Counted from the first letter of the stretch, positions 1-7,947 are shown. The stretch is 64,000 nt of DNA from Oceanimonas sp. GK1 (GCF_000243075.1 NC_016745.1:1877001-1941000), one strand, 5' to 3'. Notes: generated from the sequence alone by a model not told the origin. Numbers and translations are program-made.

Positions 1-2082
1 ATAACGGCGGTTCACCATTTGGGTGGCGGCCGGAATGGTGACGTTGCTGCCATCCTGGTAGGCCCGGGTCACGGTTTGGGTGGCGGGCACCACCTCGGCG
101 GGCAAGGGGGCCAGGTTGCGCTCAACGTTCTGGGTTACCTGGGGAACGTCGGCCGGCAGCGGGGCCATGCTGCCGGCGAACTCCCGGGGCGTTGCCATCA
201 TCTCCGGTGTGGCGGTCGCTTCCCGGGGCAGTTCGCCGGCGGTACGCTCGATTTGCTGAGTCACCGGGGGGAGTTCCGGGGTTTCCGGCAGGGCCATGTC
301 CACCCCGCCTAGGTCAATATCAATGCCGGGGATCTTGTTCAGCCCTTCCAGCAACCACTGCACCAGCTGGCCAGCCACGCGCAACGGGAAAGTGATTGCC
401 CGAAAAATGGTGCCAAATACATCCCCGATGGTCCGGCCCGCTTCGGCCACGCTGTCCAGTTGCTCAGTCGTGCTTTTTACCGGTGAGATCAGCTCCATAA
501 ACCAGCCGAACAGGTCTGCCACCAGGCCGCCAATCAAGCCCAGCAAGCCGGCAAATACGCGGAACAGGTTCACAAAGGGGGCGAACAGCTCGCCGAGCCC
601 GGCCGCCTCAATAAATCCTGCTATAAACCCGCTGACAAAGGCCTTGATGGGCTCCCAGTATTTATATACCGCCAGCGCTACGGCACCGATCAGCGCGATA
701 ACGGCAACGATGCCGGCACCGGCCAGCAGCACGCCCGCCAGATTGACTTTTATCATCATGAGCAAACCAAGCAGCGGCGTTCGCAGTGCCAACATTGCCG
801 TTTTGATCAAGCCCAACGGGCTGAGCAGTAGCTTCAACCCGCCAGCAAAAAACACGGCTATACCGGTGCCAATGGCACTGATCAGCGTCCAGCTGGCGGC
901 TACGGCGGTGAGGCTGGCCAGGCCAATGACCGCCCAAGTCACCACCTCGGTGAGGTGCGGGAACATATCGGTCCAGGTCACCAGCACCGCCATGGCATCC
1001 ACGATGGAGCCGACAATGCCGTTGATGGTGGGCAGCACGCTGGCCCCGGCGCCGGCGCGCAGGGCAAACCACACCTGCTCCAGCCGCTCCCACTGGTCGG
1101 TCATGGCGCCGGCCATTTGGGTGGCCTTGTCCATGCCGGTTTGCTGGCCCACGTTGTCAATGCTGGCGGCCAGGCCGTCCACGTCGGGGATCATCTGCTT
1201 GATCAGCGCCACGGCCTCGTCGGAGCCGAAGGCCTTTTTCAGGGCGTCCGACTCGGCCACGGTGAAGGTGTCACCGAACTTGTCTTTCAGCTTTTGCAGG
1301 ATCTGCACCATGCCCAGCATGTTGCCGTTGCCATCCACAAAGCTCATGTTGAGCTTGTCCTGGGCGCCGGCGATGCCGGCCAGAAACGCCTTGTACTTGG
1401 TACCGGCCTCGGATCCCGACATGGTAGCCTGCAGGGTGCCGAGCACCGCCATTTGCTCGTGCATGGCAATGCCGGCGGCGGTACCGGCGGCACCGATGCT
1501 GCCAAAGGCGGCGCTCATTTCGGCGCCGGTGGTTTTGAACGATTCCACTGCCTGGGCGGTCTGGCCGGCCACCATGGCGGCGAAGTTGTCCCGGCCCATG
1601 GCGTCGGCCTGTTTCTTGAACACGCCGTACATGGTGCCCATGTAGGCGGTCACGGTGGCGGTGTCTGCCTTGGTGGCGGCGGCCAGCACGGCGGACGACT
1701 TGGTGATGCCGGCCAGCTCGTCGCCGGTGAGATCGCCCATGGCGGATTTGATGTCGTAGGCGGCGCCCACGAACTCGGTGGCCGACTTGCCGAATTCAAT
1801 GGAGAACTCGGTGGCGGTCTGGCTGAGCTTATCGAGATCCTGCTGTACCACGCCCAGGGACTTTACTTCACCCAAGGCGCGGTCCATTTCAATGGCGGGC
1901 ATCAGCGCCTGATACAACGCCACGCCGGACGCAGCCAGGCCGGCGGCACCGCCGATCAGGTTGTCCATGCTTTGGCGGCCCAGCTCTCCGGTGTCCCTGA
2001 TCTGCTGGTTGATGCCCTGAATCGGCCGGGTGACTTTGTCGACCAGGCTGACCGTGAGCATCAGTTGTTCCAGGTGCTTCAT
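1..2082 (-). CDS. Phage tail tape measure protein (C-terminus outside window)
   Basis: This minus-strand frame is open from the ATG at 2082 to the window edge (694 codons, no stop), so the product is truncated only by the window. It sets tail length and is threaded through the tail tube. The N-terminal third resembles TP901-type tape measure proteins (PhageMin_Tail). A long hydrophobic region at roughly residues 380-480 is typical of tape measures that insert into the host membrane. The last ~100 visible residues hold imperfect repeats around a VTQxVxR-like core. The ATG overlaps the stop of the frameshifted chaperone extension (ATGA), implying coupled translation. Length and position after the tail chaperone fit the family. 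Confidence 0.93.
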   Translation of the reverse strand, partial: MKHLEQLMLTVSLVDKVTRPIQGINQQIRDTGELGRQSMDNLIGGAAGLAASGVALYQALMPAIEMDRALGEVKSLGVVQQDLDKLSQTATEFSIEFGKSATEFVGAAYDIKSAMGDLTGDELAGITKSSAVLAAATKADTATVTAYMGTMYGVFKKQADAMGRDNFAAMVAGQTAQAVESFKTTGAEMSAAFGSIGAAGTAAGIAMHEQMAVLGTLQATMSGSEAGTKYKAFLAGIAGAQDKLNMSFVDGNGNMLGMVQILQKLKDKFGDTFTVAESDALKKAFGSDEAVALIKQMIPDVDGLAASIDNVGQQTGMDKATQMAGAMTDQWERLEQVWFALRAGAGASVLPTINGIVGSIVDAMAVLVTWTDMFPHLTEVVTWAVIGLASLTAVAASWTLISAIGTGIAVFFAGGLKLLLSPLGLIKTAMLALRTPLLGLLMMIKVNLAGVLLAGAGIVAVIALIGAVALAVYKYWEPIKAFVSGFIAGFIEAAGLGELFAPFVNLFRVFAGLLGLIGGLVADLFGWFMELISPVKSTTEQLDSVAEAGRTIGDVFGTIFRAITFPLRVAGQLVQWLLEGLNKIPGIDIDLGGVDMALPETPELPPVTQQIERTAGELPREATATPEMMATPREFAGSMAPLPADVPQVTQNVERNLAPLPAEVVPATQTVTRAYQDGSNVTIPAATQMVNRRY

Positions 2083-2270
2083 GTGCCGTTAAATGCCTTT
2101 GCTATGCCCGCCGCGATGGCTTTGCTGGTGTTTTCCTGGTGTTGCTTGTCGAGCCAGATGGCCCGGGCCAGGGCTTCTTCGTCGTCGGGTTCATGGGGCA
2201 GGTAGTGGCGGCGCAGTGCCAGTACCTGCTCCAGTTGGTTGCCCTCTATCGCGGCAACCCGACGGCTCAG
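2079..2270 (-). CDS. -1 frameshift extension of the tail assembly chaperone (DUF6890-like)
   Basis: This 63-codon frame starts within the end of the chaperone gene and ends in a TGA that overlaps the tape-measure ATG. It has no ATG, GTG or TTG codon, so it is best explained as the C-terminal part of a fusion made by -1 frameshifting at 2270-2276. The residues include LRRHYLPHEPDDEEALARA and IWLDKQH, which I recall as typical of the small DUF6890 proteins next to the tape measure in K139-like phages. In other long-tailed phages (lambda G/GT, P2 E/E') the extended form binds the tape measure and recruits tail tube subunits. The fusion would be about 150 residues. Confidence 0.85.
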   Translation of the reverse strand: MSRRVAAIEGNQLEQVLALRRHYLPHEPDDEEALARAIWLDKQHQENTSKAIAAGIAKAFNGT

Positions 2271-2276
2271 TTTTTT
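2237..2276 (-). promoter_or_regulatory. Programmed -1 ribosomal frameshift signal (slippery heptamer plus hairpin)
   Basis: Read on the minus strand, 2276-2270 is the heptamer A AAA AAC in the zero frame of the chaperone, directly followed by its TGA stop. Ten bases further a 7-bp stem (GGTTGCC at 2259-2253 with GGCAACC at 2243-2237) closes a 9-base loop. A slippery heptamer, a spacer and a downstream hairpin make up the known layout of phage tail chaperone frameshift sites. Frameshift efficiency cannot be judged from sequence. Confidence 0.85.
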
Positions 2277-2530
2277 ATGCTGATCTCAAGCTCGGGCACG
2301 AACGCCTCGTTCACCTTGGCGGCGAGCTTGAGGCCGGCGCCGGTGAGGGCCAGCACCTTGGCCAGAGCGTCTTTGCTGTCGGCGGCCACGATGCGGTTCA
2401 GGTAGTTGTGGGCCGGGGCGACCTTGTCGTCCATGCTCAGCTCGTTGATGTACTTGTTGTACGCCTGGGTGGTGGGTTCAAACACCAGATCGGTGCCGTT
2501 TACGGTCAGGGTGATGGTTTGTTTGCTCAT
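2267..2530 (-). CDS. Phage tail assembly chaperone (short form)
   Basis: An 87-residue protein of the putative phage tail assembly chaperone family (PF10963-like), starting MSKQTITLTVNGTDLVFEPT. It should coat the tape measure during tail assembly. It sits directly upstream of the tape measure, where such chaperones are encoded in almost all long-tailed phages. Its ATG overlaps the stop of the preceding gene (ATGA). The last codons before the stop are part of a slippery heptamer, so a fraction of ribosomes should produce a longer fusion (see 2079-2270). Confidence 0.9.
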   Translation of the reverse strand: MSKQTITLTVNGTDLVFEPTTQAYNKYINELSMDDKVAPAHNYLNRIVAADSKDALAKVLALTGAGLKLAAKVNEAFVPELEISIKN

Positions 2531-2781
2531 TTCTGTAGTCTCTCCAGTTTTTCATCCAGGCGGGTAAAGCCGCCGTCTATGCGTTGCTCCAGCCGGTTAA
2601 AGCCTTCGCTCAGTTCGGTTTTGGTGGCGTAGTTCTCGGCCACATGGGCCCGGTGGTTCGCCATGTCCACCTGCTGGCGGCTGAGCCGGCCAAACAGGCT
2701 GGTGAGCACCGGGCTAAGCACGCCGATCAGCAGGCCCACCGCTGCGATGGCCAGGCCCAGCCATTCCGCTACTTGTGCCAA
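2527..2781 (-). CDS. Small phage membrane protein with C-terminal coiled coil, lysis region
   Basis: About 84 residues with one N-terminal membrane segment (VAEWLGLAIAAVGLLIGVLS) followed by a charged, probably coiled-coil tail. I chose the TTG at 2781 because a GGGAGG ribosome site lies six bases upstream; a GTG at 2787 is too close to that site. The gene overlaps the end of the holin gene by 68 bases in another frame, and its stop overlaps the chaperone start. Topology and neighbourhood suggest a lysis accessory protein (second holin, antiholin or i-spanin-like), but no family is recognised. Confidence 0.7.
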   Translation of the reverse strand: MAQVAEWLGLAIAAVGLLIGVLSPVLTSLFGRLSRQQVDMANHRAHVAENYATKTELSEGFNRLEQRIDGGFTRLDEKLERLQK

Positions 2782-3319
2782 GGGCACCTCCCGTGAGTTG
2801 GTCGAGTTTTCGTTGCTTCTCCGCGCTGCCCCGGGAGCTGCCCAGCCAGTAGGTGACGGCGGCCAGAAAGGCGGTCACGATTTGCCCGGCGATGTAGAAC
2901 ACCACCTCTTTCGAGCCGTCCGGCACCGGCATGGCCATCAGCCCCACGGTGAGGGCCACCACCATGACCGCCAGTGCCCGGGTCAGGCGTTCCGGCATGG
3001 GGTTGTCCTGGTGTTGCTGGCGGGCATGTTGCACGTCGGCCAGCAACACCTTTTCCCGCTCCAGGTCGAGCTGCTGCAGGCTCAGGTGTGCCTGGCGGAT
3101 CTGCTCCCGTTCCTGGTGGGCCCACTGCTGCAGCTTGAGCGCCGCCTCGGGGTTCTGCTCCAGCTCCCGCTGCACGGCGGCGGGCTGGTTGTCGGTACCG
3201 AGCACCCCGGCAATCTGGGCGCCAATGCTGGCGGCCACGCCCACCGGGCCGGTGAGCAGCGGCGCCACACTGTCGGCAATGCGGCCGACGGTGGTGGCAA
3301 TGTCTTTCCAGTCGCTCAT
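2714..3319 (-). CDS. Holin-like protein (3TM/GTA-holin type)
   Basis: A 201-residue protein. The N-terminal part (IADSVAPLLTGPVGVAASIGAQIAGVLG) is glycine/alanine rich and hydrophobic, a long amphipathic coiled stretch follows, and two membrane segments lie near residues 115-160 (ALAVMVVALTVGLMAM and YIAGQIVTAFLAAVTYWLG). This matches the 3-TM holins linked to gene transfer agents and K139-like phages, which permeabilise the inner membrane to release endolysin. The start at MSDWKDIATT is backed by a GAGG site; the longer upstream frame overlaps the endolysin gene. It lies 10 bases after the endolysin gene in the same transcript. Confidence 0.8.
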   Translation of the reverse strand: MSDWKDIATTVGRIADSVAPLLTGPVGVAASIGAQIAGVLGTDNQPAAVQRELEQNPEAALKLQQWAHQEREQIRQAHLSLQQLDLEREKVLLADVQHARQQHQDNPMPERLTRALAVMVVALTVGLMAMPVPDGSKEVVFYIAGQIVTAFLAAVTYWLGSSRGSAEKQRKLDQLTGGALGTSSGMAGPGHRSGGPADRRA

Positions 3320-3329
3320 GGCGGGCACC

Positions 3330-3701
3330 TCAGTTCTTGCCCCAGCGGGCCGGGGCCGGGCGCACGTCGATATGGGTAAAGGTGGCGTAGCGGCCAATGC
3401 CGTAACGGTCGGGATAGGTGCGTTCCAGGTAGTCGGCCACCTGGGCCGGCAGCAGGCCCTTCACCCGAATATCCGCGGCCTTGCCCTGCTTGTGCACGCT
3501 GTGGCGGGCACCGCCCACTTTGCGGTTATGGGGCTCGCAGCGGCAGGCGCTGGTAATGCTCACCGGCCGGTTGCCCAGGTCCTGGCGCAGCTGCTCCAGC
3601 ACGCCCAGCAGCTCAATGTCGACGGCATCAAAGCCGCAGCCGCATTTGCAGGCGAATTCCCGGCGGGCGAAATGCAGGCCTTCAAAGGGGGATTTGTTCA
3701 T
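3330..3701 (-). CDS. Endolysin, M15-family peptidase
   Basis: A 123-residue protein of the peptidase M15_3 type, zinc D,D- or L,D-peptidases that cut peptide cross-links of murein. The zinc-ligand pattern is visible: SVHKQGKAADIRV supplies the His and Asp, and FTHIDVRP supplies the last His. The ATG at 3701 has a GGAGAAAAG ribosome site and overlaps the stop of the zinc-finger gene (ATGA); the in-frame extension upstream is not needed. No signal peptide is visible, which fits holin-dependent export. It sits upstream of the holin gene, forming the lysis cassette inside the tail operon as in K139-like phages. Confidence 0.9.
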   Translation of the reverse strand: MNKSPFEGLHFARREFACKCGCGFDAVDIELLGVLEQLRQDLGNRPVSITSACRCEPHNRKVGGARHSVHKQGKAADIRVKGLLPAQVADYLERTYPDRYGIGRYATFTHIDVRPAPARWGKN

Positions 3702-3901
3702 CGTCTTTTCTCCAGCAGGGTCTGGCAGTTCACACACAGGGTCACGCCGGGCAGGGCCACGCGGCGGGCCTCGGGAATAGGGTCGTCGCATTCTTCGCAC
3801 TGGTGGCGGCTGGGTGCTGCGCTGCGGTGGCCGGTCTGGGCGGCCAGCTGCTTTTCCAGCAGCCAGGCGTTCAGGTTATTGGCGTGGTCAATCACATCCA
3901 T
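3698..3901 (-). CDS. TraR/DksA-family C4 zinc-finger protein
   Basis: A 67-residue protein with a CxxC-(N)-CxxC zinc finger (CEECDDPIPEARRVALPGVTLC and following CxxC) at about residues 35-57, typical of the short TraR/DksA proteins found in the late operons of P2-like phages and on plasmids. TraR binds the RNA polymerase secondary channel and mimics DksA plus ppGpp; that function is inferred here from the family only. It is placed between the tail tube and endolysin genes, with a 5-base gap to the tube gene and an ATGA overlap with the endolysin start. Confidence 0.88.
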   Translation of the reverse strand: MDVIDHANNLNAWLLEKQLAAQTGHRSAAPSRHQCEECDDPIPEARRVALPGVTLCVNCQTLLEKRR

Positions 3902-3906
3902 GGCGG

Positions 3907-4362
3907 TTAACCGATCAGGTGCCGGGTGTCGTCGGCGGAGAGGTAGGGCACGCCGTTGATGCGCACGAACTCGGGATCGGTCACGAAGCCCTTAATCTTG
4001 TGCACGTTCTTGGCTCCGCCCTTGCCGTCGATGTCGAGCAGGTCGGAGATCTGCAGCTTGATGCCGAAGGCTTCAACGCGGAACTCTTCGCCGCCGGTGT
4101 TGGCGTAGAACAGGGCGTCGTGCACGTCGATGCCCCGCCAGCTGCCGGCCCGGCGGGCGGCGTCGCTCAGCAGGTTGAAGTTCTTGGTGTCCAGCTCGTA
4201 TTCCACGTCGGCGGTAACGTCGCCGTCCACATAGCCGTCGGTGATCCCCCGGGTCTGGGTTACGGCGGTGCTGTCGTTGATGGTGAGGGTGGCTTTTTCA
4301 ACGTGGAGCATGACGCCCAGGATCTCTACGTCGAAGTTCATGCCGGAAATGCGGCGGCTCAT
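3907..4362 (-). CDS. Phage tail tube protein (DUF2597-like)
   Basis: A 151-residue protein directly after the sheath gene, with an ATGA overlap. The sequence (MSRRISGMNFDVEILGVMLHVEKATLTI and so on, ending in INGVPYLSADDTRHLIG) is that of the DUF2597 family found after DUF2586 sheath proteins in K139/phiO18P-like phages. It takes the position of P2 FII, the inner tube of the contractile tail. The assignment to tube function is by gene order plus the beta-rich composition. Confidence 0.85.
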   Translation of the reverse strand: MSRRISGMNFDVEILGVMLHVEKATLTINDSTAVTQTRGITDGYVDGDVTADVEYELDTKNFNLLSDAARRAGSWRGIDVHDALFYANTGGEEFRVEAFGIKLQISDLLDIDGKGGAKNVHKIKGFVTDPEFVRINGVPYLSADDTRHLIG

Positions 4363-5483
4363 TGGCGTTCTCCGGGGTTGCTCAGGTCAAGGATGATGTT
4401 GATGCCGATTTTCTTGGGGCAGTCGTAGGGCCGGGCCAGGGCATAGATGGCCACTTCGTATTTGCTCAGCCATTCAATGGCGATGTCGCCGTCGTCGGGG
4501 GGCGTGATCTCGCCGGGGAAGGTGATGCCGGCAATGGTCACCGACTTGCTCATCACCCGCAGGTCGCGCATGAAGTAGAGCTTGGCGGCGGCAATGCTGC
4601 CCGGGGTGCTGTTGAGCTGGCGATCACCAATGCGGGCAATGCCGCGAATGCGCAGCTTGCGGGCCACCTTGTCGGCAACCCGGCGGTTTTCCACCACCTG
4701 ATAGTCGCCGCCTTCCACGTCCAGCAGGTTGCCGTCGGCCCAGTAGACGCCGTCGAAGTCGGGGAACCACCAAGGCACGGACAGCCGGGCCGCTTCCAGG
4801 GTTTGCAGGGTGGCCAGGCTCAGCTCGGCACCGGTGCTGTCTTTCGGGGCCGGGCCCAGCCCCACCAAGGCGCCGGTTTTCACCCGCATGGGGGTGTCGG
4901 CCACGGTCACGGCGCGGTTGCACAGGCGGCCGGCCAGCACGCCGGCGTTGTTGCCGTGCAGCTGGGGCACCAGCATGACGCCGTCGGCGGCAATGCCGTT
5001 GGCGAGTGCGGTCATGTCGGTTTCATAGGCGGGCCAGTCCTGGGCGTCTACGCCGTCGGCTTTAATGCCTTCGGCGGCCAGCATCATGAACTGCCAGCGG
5101 CCCCAGGTGGCAATCAGCTGGTTGCGCAGGGCCTGGGCGGCGTTGATCTGCTCGGCGGTGGTCACTGGCTCCAGCAGCACCACCGCCTCAAAGGAGGCGA
5201 CCTGTTGCGCGGCCAGCACCGCCTCGGTCCAGTCTTCTGCCAGGGCCAGCACGTGGGCGTGGGCGCTCCAGTTCTGGCCGGCGTTCTGCATGGCGGCGAG
5301 CAGGTTGGTTTTTAACGGGCTGTCTTCGGTGCCCAGCAGATCGTCGAGGTTCGACTGGGTGTTAATGGAGAGCAGCTTGCCGCTGTTTTTGGTGGCCTGA
5401 CCCACAAACAGGAAGTGGCGTTCCACCTCGTTGGTGGGCCCCTGCATCTGGTTCAGGTTGTTGACCTGGATAGTTGGGATCAT
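4359..5483 (-). CDS. Contractile tail sheath protein (DUF2586-like)
   Basis: A 374-residue protein beginning MIPTIQVNNLNQMQGPTNEV. It belongs to the DUF2586 group that replaces the classical P2 FI sheath in K139-like phages. C-terminal sequences such as RIGDRQLNSTPGSIAAAKLYFMRD and FPGEITPPDDGDIA are typical of sheath domains that attach to the tube. Its start overlaps the stop of gene S (ATGA) and its stop overlaps the tube start. It forms the outer contractile cylinder of the tail. Confidence 0.88.
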   Translation of the reverse strand: MIPTIQVNNLNQMQGPTNEVERHFLFVGQATKNSGKLLSINTQSNLDDLLGTEDSPLKTNLLAAMQNAGQNWSAHAHVLALAEDWTEAVLAAQQVASFEAVVLLEPVTTAEQINAAQALRNQLIATWGRWQFMMLAAEGIKADGVDAQDWPAYETDMTALANGIAADGVMLVPQLHGNNAGVLAGRLCNRAVTVADTPMRVKTGALVGLGPAPKDSTGAELSLATLQTLEAARLSVPWWFPDFDGVYWADGNLLDVEGGDYQVVENRRVADKVARKLRIRGIARIGDRQLNSTPGSIAAAKLYFMRDLRVMSKSVTIAGITFPGEITPPDDGDIAIEWLSKYEVAIYALARPYDCPKKIGINIILDLSNPGERQ

Positions 5484-6175
5484 GAACTTGCCCCTTTCGT
5501 TTGTTGTTTCTTCACGTTCCAGCCGAAGCCAATGCCCTGCATTACCCGGCGGATGATTTTGGCGCGCTCGGCTTCGTTGGCTCCCATGAACTGACGTGCG
5601 GGCAGTTCAATGTCCCAGCTGCGTTTCACCGGCTCATCCTTGAGCTTTTTGATCAGCATGCCGGCCTGGCGATAGCTGAGGTTTTCCTGAATCCACTTGC
5701 TCGATGCGTTCACGTATTTGCCGCGTTTACCCCGGCGCTGGTAGCCCAACAGGCGCAGCCGCTTGGCCTGAGCCTTGGTGGCGGTGGCCGGTTCCCGCCG
5801 TGGCTTGTTGCGCGAGGCCTGCTCGGCGGTGCGGCGTTGGTTCATGCCGTTGTTGTGGGTGCCGCCAACCACACCGGCATGTACCGGCATGGAGCCCCGG
5901 CGAAAGCGCAGGGTCATGTCGATGGCGGTGTTGTCGATGGCCAGCAGCGCGGGCAGGCCGGTGAGCATCTTTTTCTTGCCACCCTTGCGGGGCTTGCGTT
6001 TGCGTGGTGCCCAGGCTTGTCCGTCCGGGGTGCGCTGCTGCCTGATGTTGCGGGCGGTGGCTTTTTTCAGCTCGTTGCCCAGGCGCCACAGAAAGCGGGT
6101 GCGCTGTTTGGCCGGCATGGTGGCGAGCTTCAGACGGTCGGTAATGGGCAATACATCAAGGTCGAACCGGATCAC
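5480..6175 (-). CDS. Phage virion morphogenesis protein (P2 gpS-like tail completion)
   Basis: A 231-residue basic protein (MIRFDLDVLPITDRLKLATM) of the phage virion morphogenesis family. The N-terminal third, with NELKKATARNIRQQRTPDGQ and the Trp-Ala-Pro-Arg-Lys-Arg stretch, is the conserved part; it is longer than P2 gpS (about 150 residues) because of a basic middle and C-terminal region. gpS takes part in tail completion and head joining. The GTG start at 6175 overlaps the stop of gene R (GTGA), and its own stop overlaps the sheath start. Confidence 0.85.
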   Translation of the reverse strand: MIRFDLDVLPITDRLKLATMPAKQRTRFLWRLGNELKKATARNIRQQRTPDGQAWAPRKRKPRKGGKKKMLTGLPALLAIDNTAIDMTLRFRRGSMPVHAGVVGGTHNNGMNQRRTAEQASRNKPRREPATATKAQAKRLRLLGYQRRGKRGKYVNASSKWIQENLSYRQAGMLIKKLKDEPVKRSWDIELPARQFMGANEAERAKIIRRVMQGIGFGWNVKKQQTKGASS

Positions 6176-6669
6176 GCTTCACCACCCAGCGGCCAGGGGC
6201 CGTTGTCGTTCACCCACAGCTTGCCGGTTTCGGCCACCCACACCTCATAGGGAGCCAGGCGGTAGCGCTTGCCGCCGTAGTGCACCGGGCCGGTGTCGTC
6301 GGGCTGCAAATACAGCGGCTCGGAGAACTGCACGCTGATGGTGAGATCGGCGCTGTGCTCGTCGATGGGCTCCACGTCGTAATCCGGGTCGGGCAGTTCC
6401 AGCCGGTCGCGGTCGGCATCAAAGTCCTGCAGCCAGGCGGCCACGGTGGCCAGCACCACCGCCGGGTCCAGCTCCCGGAACGGCAGGTCTTCCACCATGA
6501 ACACCGCCTGGTAGTTGAGCCGGGCCAGCTGCACGCCGTTGCCGCCATCGGCCGGGGTAAGCTGCAGGCTGCCGTTCTGCATCCAGGCGTCGAAGTCCTT
6601 GTGGCACTTGGCCGGCAGCACGGCCTTGATGGCGGTGCTCAGCTGGTGCAGGTAGTAGCCCTGGCTCAC
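6172..6669 (-). CDS. Phage tail protein (P2 gpR-like tail completion)
   Basis: About 165 residues, starting at a GTG (6669) that overlaps the stop of gene L in a GTGA arrangement; a TTG 18 bases upstream is possible but less coupled. The sequence (SQGYYLHQLSTAIKAVLP, then VQLARLNYQAVFMVEDLPF) fits the P2 gpR phage tail family, which is needed to complete the head-proximal end of the tail. Position between L and S is the canonical P2 tail-completion position. Confidence 0.83.
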   Translation of the reverse strand: MSQGYYLHQLSTAIKAVLPAKCHKDFDAWMQNGSLQLTPADGGNGVQLARLNYQAVFMVEDLPFRELDPAVVLATVAAWLQDFDADRDRLELPDPDYDVEPIDEHSADLTISVQFSEPLYLQPDDTGPVHYGGKRYRLAPYEVWVAETGKLWVNDNGPWPLGGEA

Positions 6670-7124
6670 AGCAATTCGATCCCGCAACGGTGGGCGCCCT
6701 TGATGGCCCGAATGTGCTGCTGGCTTTCGGCCAGCAGGGCGGCGCGCACGTCACCGCTCTGGGTGGCCTGGTTGTTGCCGGCGTCGCGCTGGCTGAGGCT
6801 GCCGGCCTCGGTGACCAGGTCCGCCTTGGCGCGGGCAAACACCGCCTGGCGGTACAGGGCGGTGAGCATGGTCTGGGTGCCCACCGTTGGGCCGGGCACG
6901 GCGGCGGCACTGGCGTGTCCCTCGGCCAGCAGCCTGGTTTTGGTGAACACCAGTTCCAGGTTGACCTGGGCCACGGCGGACAGCACCGCAGCGGCCACGG
7001 TGGCGGGCTGCAGGTCGGCGGGCATGGCGCGGTCGCGCTCGAACTCGCCCACCTCAATGTCTGGCCAGAAGCCGTCGTTGGTGACGGTGGCCTGCTGATA
7101 ATCGGTGCTGTTTCCGCTGAACAT
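6666..7124 (-). CDS. Head completion/stabilisation protein (P2 gpL-like)
   Basis: A 152-residue protein with the gpL pattern: NDGFWPDIEVGEFERDRAMP near the N-terminus and RAALLAESQQHIRAIKGAHR near the C-terminus. gpL acts at head completion and stabilises DNA-filled heads. It follows the terminase endonuclease gene after a 106-base gap that contains a strong GC hairpin on the minus strand. Its stop overlaps the start of gene R. Confidence 0.87.
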   Translation of the reverse strand: MFSGNSTDYQQATVTNDGFWPDIEVGEFERDRAMPADLQPATVAAAVLSAVAQVNLELVFTKTRLLAEGHASAAAVPGPTVGTQTMLTALYRQAVFARAKADLVTEAGSLSQRDAGNNQATQSGDVRAALLAESQQHIRAIKGAHRCGIELL

Positions 7125-7230
7125 GGCAGCCCTCTCGGTTAATAGGTGCCCCCCTGGCCACGGTGTTGGGCAACAGCGTTAAGGCATTGCCTTGGCTGTT
7201 CCCGCACCGCCGGGGGGCGGCGGCGTGGAG

Positions 7231-7944
7231 CTAGTCCTGCTCAAGCGCCCGCAGGCGCATGGCAATCCGGTTGCGGTGGGTTTTTACCTGGGCACCCACT
7301 GGATCCCATTCGTGGGCCTTCGCCAGCAGGGCGTCGGCCTTATCGAGCACATCCGGGTCGTTCACGGCGGCGGCTCTGGGCTCGCCGGTGGCGTCGCGCA
7401 ACAGCAGCAGCCCGGCGAACTTGAAGTATTTGGCGGTAAGCTTTTCATTCAGCCGCCAGTGGTTGGCCACATGGGTAAACACCCGGCTGAAATAGGGCTC
7501 CACCGCCTGGCCCTCGGCGGCCTGCTGCTCGGCCCACTCCAGCACTGTGTCCGCCACAAAGTGGGGAAAGTCGCGCTTCATGCGGGTGGGCGTACGCTGC
7601 CCTTGCGCAATGGCCAGCTCGGCCCAGTCCAGCGCCTGCTCGAACTCGCACAGGTCGAACAGCCAGACGATCAGCGTGGCGAACAGCGGGTTCTGGTGGC
7701 TTTTTTCTGTGGCCAGATACTGCTCCACATAGGGGCGGTACTTGGGCAGCAGCTCACGCTTGAGGGCCACCTTGTCGCTGATGCGGTCCAGCGCCTTCAG
7801 CCGCTGCTCGTCCTGCTCTAGGGCAAGCAGCTGCAGGTGCAGGCTGTGGGCAATGTCGCCGGTGGCCTGGCCGGTGGCGGCGGCGCTTTCTGCCGCCTGC
7901 CGGGCGCGGTGCCGGTCACGATGCCGCTGGGCCGGGGTGCTCAT
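7231..7944 (-). CDS. Terminase endonuclease subunit (P2 gpM-like, small subunit)
   Basis: A 237-residue protein starting MSTPAQRHRDRHRARQAAES, of the phage small terminase/P2 gpM family. It recognises and cuts the cos site together with the ATPase subunit gpP. Charged N-terminus, the helical core around LKALDRISDKVALKRELLPK, and the region NPLFATLIVWLFDLCEFEQA match the family. It follows the capsid gene by 3 bases within the O-N-M-L operon. Confidence 0.9.
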   Translation of the reverse strand: MSTPAQRHRDRHRARQAAESAAATGQATGDIAHSLHLQLLALEQDEQRLKALDRISDKVALKRELLPKYRPYVEQYLATEKSHQNPLFATLIVWLFDLCEFEQALDWAELAIAQGQRTPTRMKRDFPHFVADTVLEWAEQQAAEGQAVEPYFSRVFTHVANHWRLNEKLTAKYFKFAGLLLLRDATGEPRAAAVNDPDVLDKADALLAKAHEWDPVGAQVKTHRNRIAMRLRALEQD

Positions 7945-7947
7945 CAG

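Noticed and set aside
955-2205. Long plus-strand reading frame of 416 codons
   Set aside because: It is antisense to the tape measure gene, glycine/histidine-rich in the way GC-rich shadows are, and has no family features.
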